From: Spirochaeta sp.
GTDB lineage: Bacteria > Spirochaetota > Spirochaetia > DSM-27196 > Alkalispirochaetaceae
NCBI GenBank assembly: GCA_007117185.1
Contig: SKHA01000045.1
Coordinates: 1-16,167 of the forward strand
Length of the DNA stretch: 16,167 bases
Direction: 5' to 3'
Below the pieces are notes generated by a model, which saw only the letters and a list, made by a program, of their open reading frames with translations, was not told where the DNA came from and did no database searches. A program made the translations under genes and the position numbers. Shown piece by piece: positions 15,271 to 16,167 of the stretch. Every line of letters begins with the position of its first letter. Within the stretch, counting starts at the first letter, position 1.

Positions 15271-15314
15271 CTGAAAGAAAAACCCGCGGCGGGGGCCGCG
15301 GGAGCTTCTTTCAG
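15271..15314 (-). terminator. Strong intrinsic terminator
   Basis: A perfect 8-bp GC stem (cccgcggc 15283-15290 and gccgcggg 15295-15302) closes a GGGG/CCCC tetraloop. On the minus strand it is followed by TTTTTCTTTC. Outer arms ctgaaagaa (15271-15279) and ttctttcag (15306-15314) also pair, which lengthens the stem. It lies 25 nt after the stop of the gene ending at 15340 and separates that gene from the DUF2339 gene. Confidence 0.9.
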
Positions 15315-15339
15315 GAAATATCGGTCTGGCGGAGTCTTC

Positions 15340-16167
15340 TCAGTTGTTCAGATTCTCGAAGGCCACGTCAACGTCACCCCAGTCCTGAACCTCCTGGGGC
15401 AGACTTCGCCGAACAATAGCGCGGGCGATTGCGTCCTGTCCGCGACTGGCCGCCCGCTGCAGACCCTGGTGCTGTGCCGCCGGGGAATCGGCCTCGAAAA
15501 CGTAGGCGGTTGAACCGGGATCGATGGTCACCCGCACCATCTGCTGCCGGGAGATCGCGGTGTTACTGGCGTCAAAGACAACCTCCTGACGGGTGACGAT
15601 TCGGGCAACAGCCTGGCCCTGCCGGTCGATCTCTTCGTAGATGAGGGTTGTGCCGGTGGTGCGCTGGGCCACCCCCTCACCGGTGGCTTGTTCGGTGTAG
15701 AAGCGGACGCCGGTGACAAACAGGTCGTCTTCAGACGCGACAGCGCTCGTCTGGACACCCGCAGATTCGGAGGATGAGAAGATCGGCAGCCCTACCTCAC
15801 CGTCTACTGTGTAAAAGAAGAGCACTGCCGAGGAGTAGACCACGTTGTCACTACCCGCCGCCGCGACAATATTGGGGTTATCCTGCAGGTACGACGCGGG
15901 CCAGGTGAGGTCACCGTTTATCGGAAACGGTGCAAGAACACCATCAAGAATGGCGTTGCCCGTGAGGATCGTTGCGCCTCTGGTGGTGCTGGCTCCGCCG
16001 GTGTCAACACCGGCTGTTGCCAGAATCACCTCGGCAGAGGTAGCGGTCTGGCCGCCGGAGAAGGTATAGGTGGTGCTGAAGCGCTCTCGGTAGAGTCCGT
16101 CCGCAGTGCCGTCGGGCTTCACAAGCGAGGCAGCGTTCGTCCAATACCCGGCTGAACTGGCCAGGTA
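15340..16167 (-). CDS. Unrecognised protein, 3' part only (5' end beyond window)
   Basis: The frame is open from the right edge of the window to a TGA at 15342-15340, giving 275 residues of an incomplete protein. An internal GTG at 16122 is not a convincing start because the frame continues upstream without a stop. I recognise no family. The visible part is rich in Thr, Ala, Ser, Val and Gly, with alternating polar and hydrophobic stretches (FSTTYTFSGGQ, GVRFYTEQATGEG, TTGTTLIYEEIDRQGQAV) that suggest a beta-rich, possibly exported protein. The last 50 residues are more charged and helical (SLPQEVQDWGDVDVAFENLNN being the C-terminus). There is no membrane segment and no cysteine in the visible part. 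A strong terminator follows, so it is the last gene of its transcript and probably unrelated to the chemosensory operon. Confidence 0.7.
   Translation of the reverse strand, partial: YLASSAGYWTNAASLVKPDGTADGLYRERFSTTYTFSGGQTATSAEVILATAGVDTGGASTTRGATILTGNAILDGVLAPFPINGDLTWPASYLQDNPNIVAAAGSDNVVYSSAVLFFYTVDGEVGLPIFSSSESAGVQTSAVASEDDLFVTGVRFYTEQATGEGVAQRTTGTTLIYEEIDRQGQAVARIVTRQEVVFDASNTAISRQQMVRVTIDPGSTAYVFEADSPAAQHQGLQRAASRGQDAIARAIVRRSLPQEVQDWGDVDVAFENLNN

Noticed and set aside
1..16167. CRISPR array, tRNA, rRNA, insertion sequence or phage genes
   Set aside because: I found no repeat-spacer pattern, no tRNA- or rRNA-like stretch, no transposase and no inverted-repeat-bounded element; the block is densely coding on one strand.

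Overview
This is a GC-rich window in which every gene I can support lies on the minus strand, so transcription runs right to left. The content points to a motile or surface-behaving bacterium with an anaerobic or microaerobic lifestyle: a complete chemosensory gene set plus a receptor carrying a [FeFe]-hydrogenase-like module. The receptor tip sequence and gene mix make me think of spirochaetes or deltaproteobacteria-like lineages, but nothing here fixes the taxonomy.

Layout, in transcription order: (i) 16167-15340, the 3' part of an unrecognised, probably exported protein, closed by a strong intrinsic terminator at 15271-15314. (ii) 15177-12298, a 959-residue DUF2339-type polytopic membrane protein with a plausible promoter of its own. 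(iii) A 57-108 bp gap holding two closely spaced copies of a palindrome (TCACA-N5-TGTGA), a likely operator. (iv) 12189 to the left edge, a ten-gene block: PilZ protein, six-TM MCP, Fe-S/[FeFe]-hydrogenase-like/MCP fusion, Cache-type MCP, CheW, a small CheW-like unknown, CheB, CheR-TPR, hybrid CheA-REC, and a receiver-domain protein cut by the window edge. All nine junctions in this block overlap or abut (0 to 20 nt), so it almost certainly forms one translationally coupled operon.

How the parts fit: three receptors would feed one CheA through CheW and perhaps the small CheW-like protein. One receptor is a six-TM protein without an extracellular domain, one carries periplasmic Cache domains, and one is cytoplasmic with an H-cluster-like domain. 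CheR and CheB would set receptor methylation. The CheA would pass phosphate to its own receiver and to the terminal response regulator. A CheR with TPRs, a CheA-REC hybrid, CheB, a possible second CheW and a terminal REC protein is the parts list of Wsp- and Frz-type systems rather than of a classical flagellar Che operon, and the PilZ protein adds a likely c-di-GMP link.

The centre of interest is the hydrogenase-like MCP (8048-10069). It keeps the four cysteines expected to hold the H-cluster cubane, has lost the catalytic proton-relay cysteine, and is fused directly to a shortened MCP signalling hairpin. The simplest reading is a soluble H2, CO or redox chemoreceptor.
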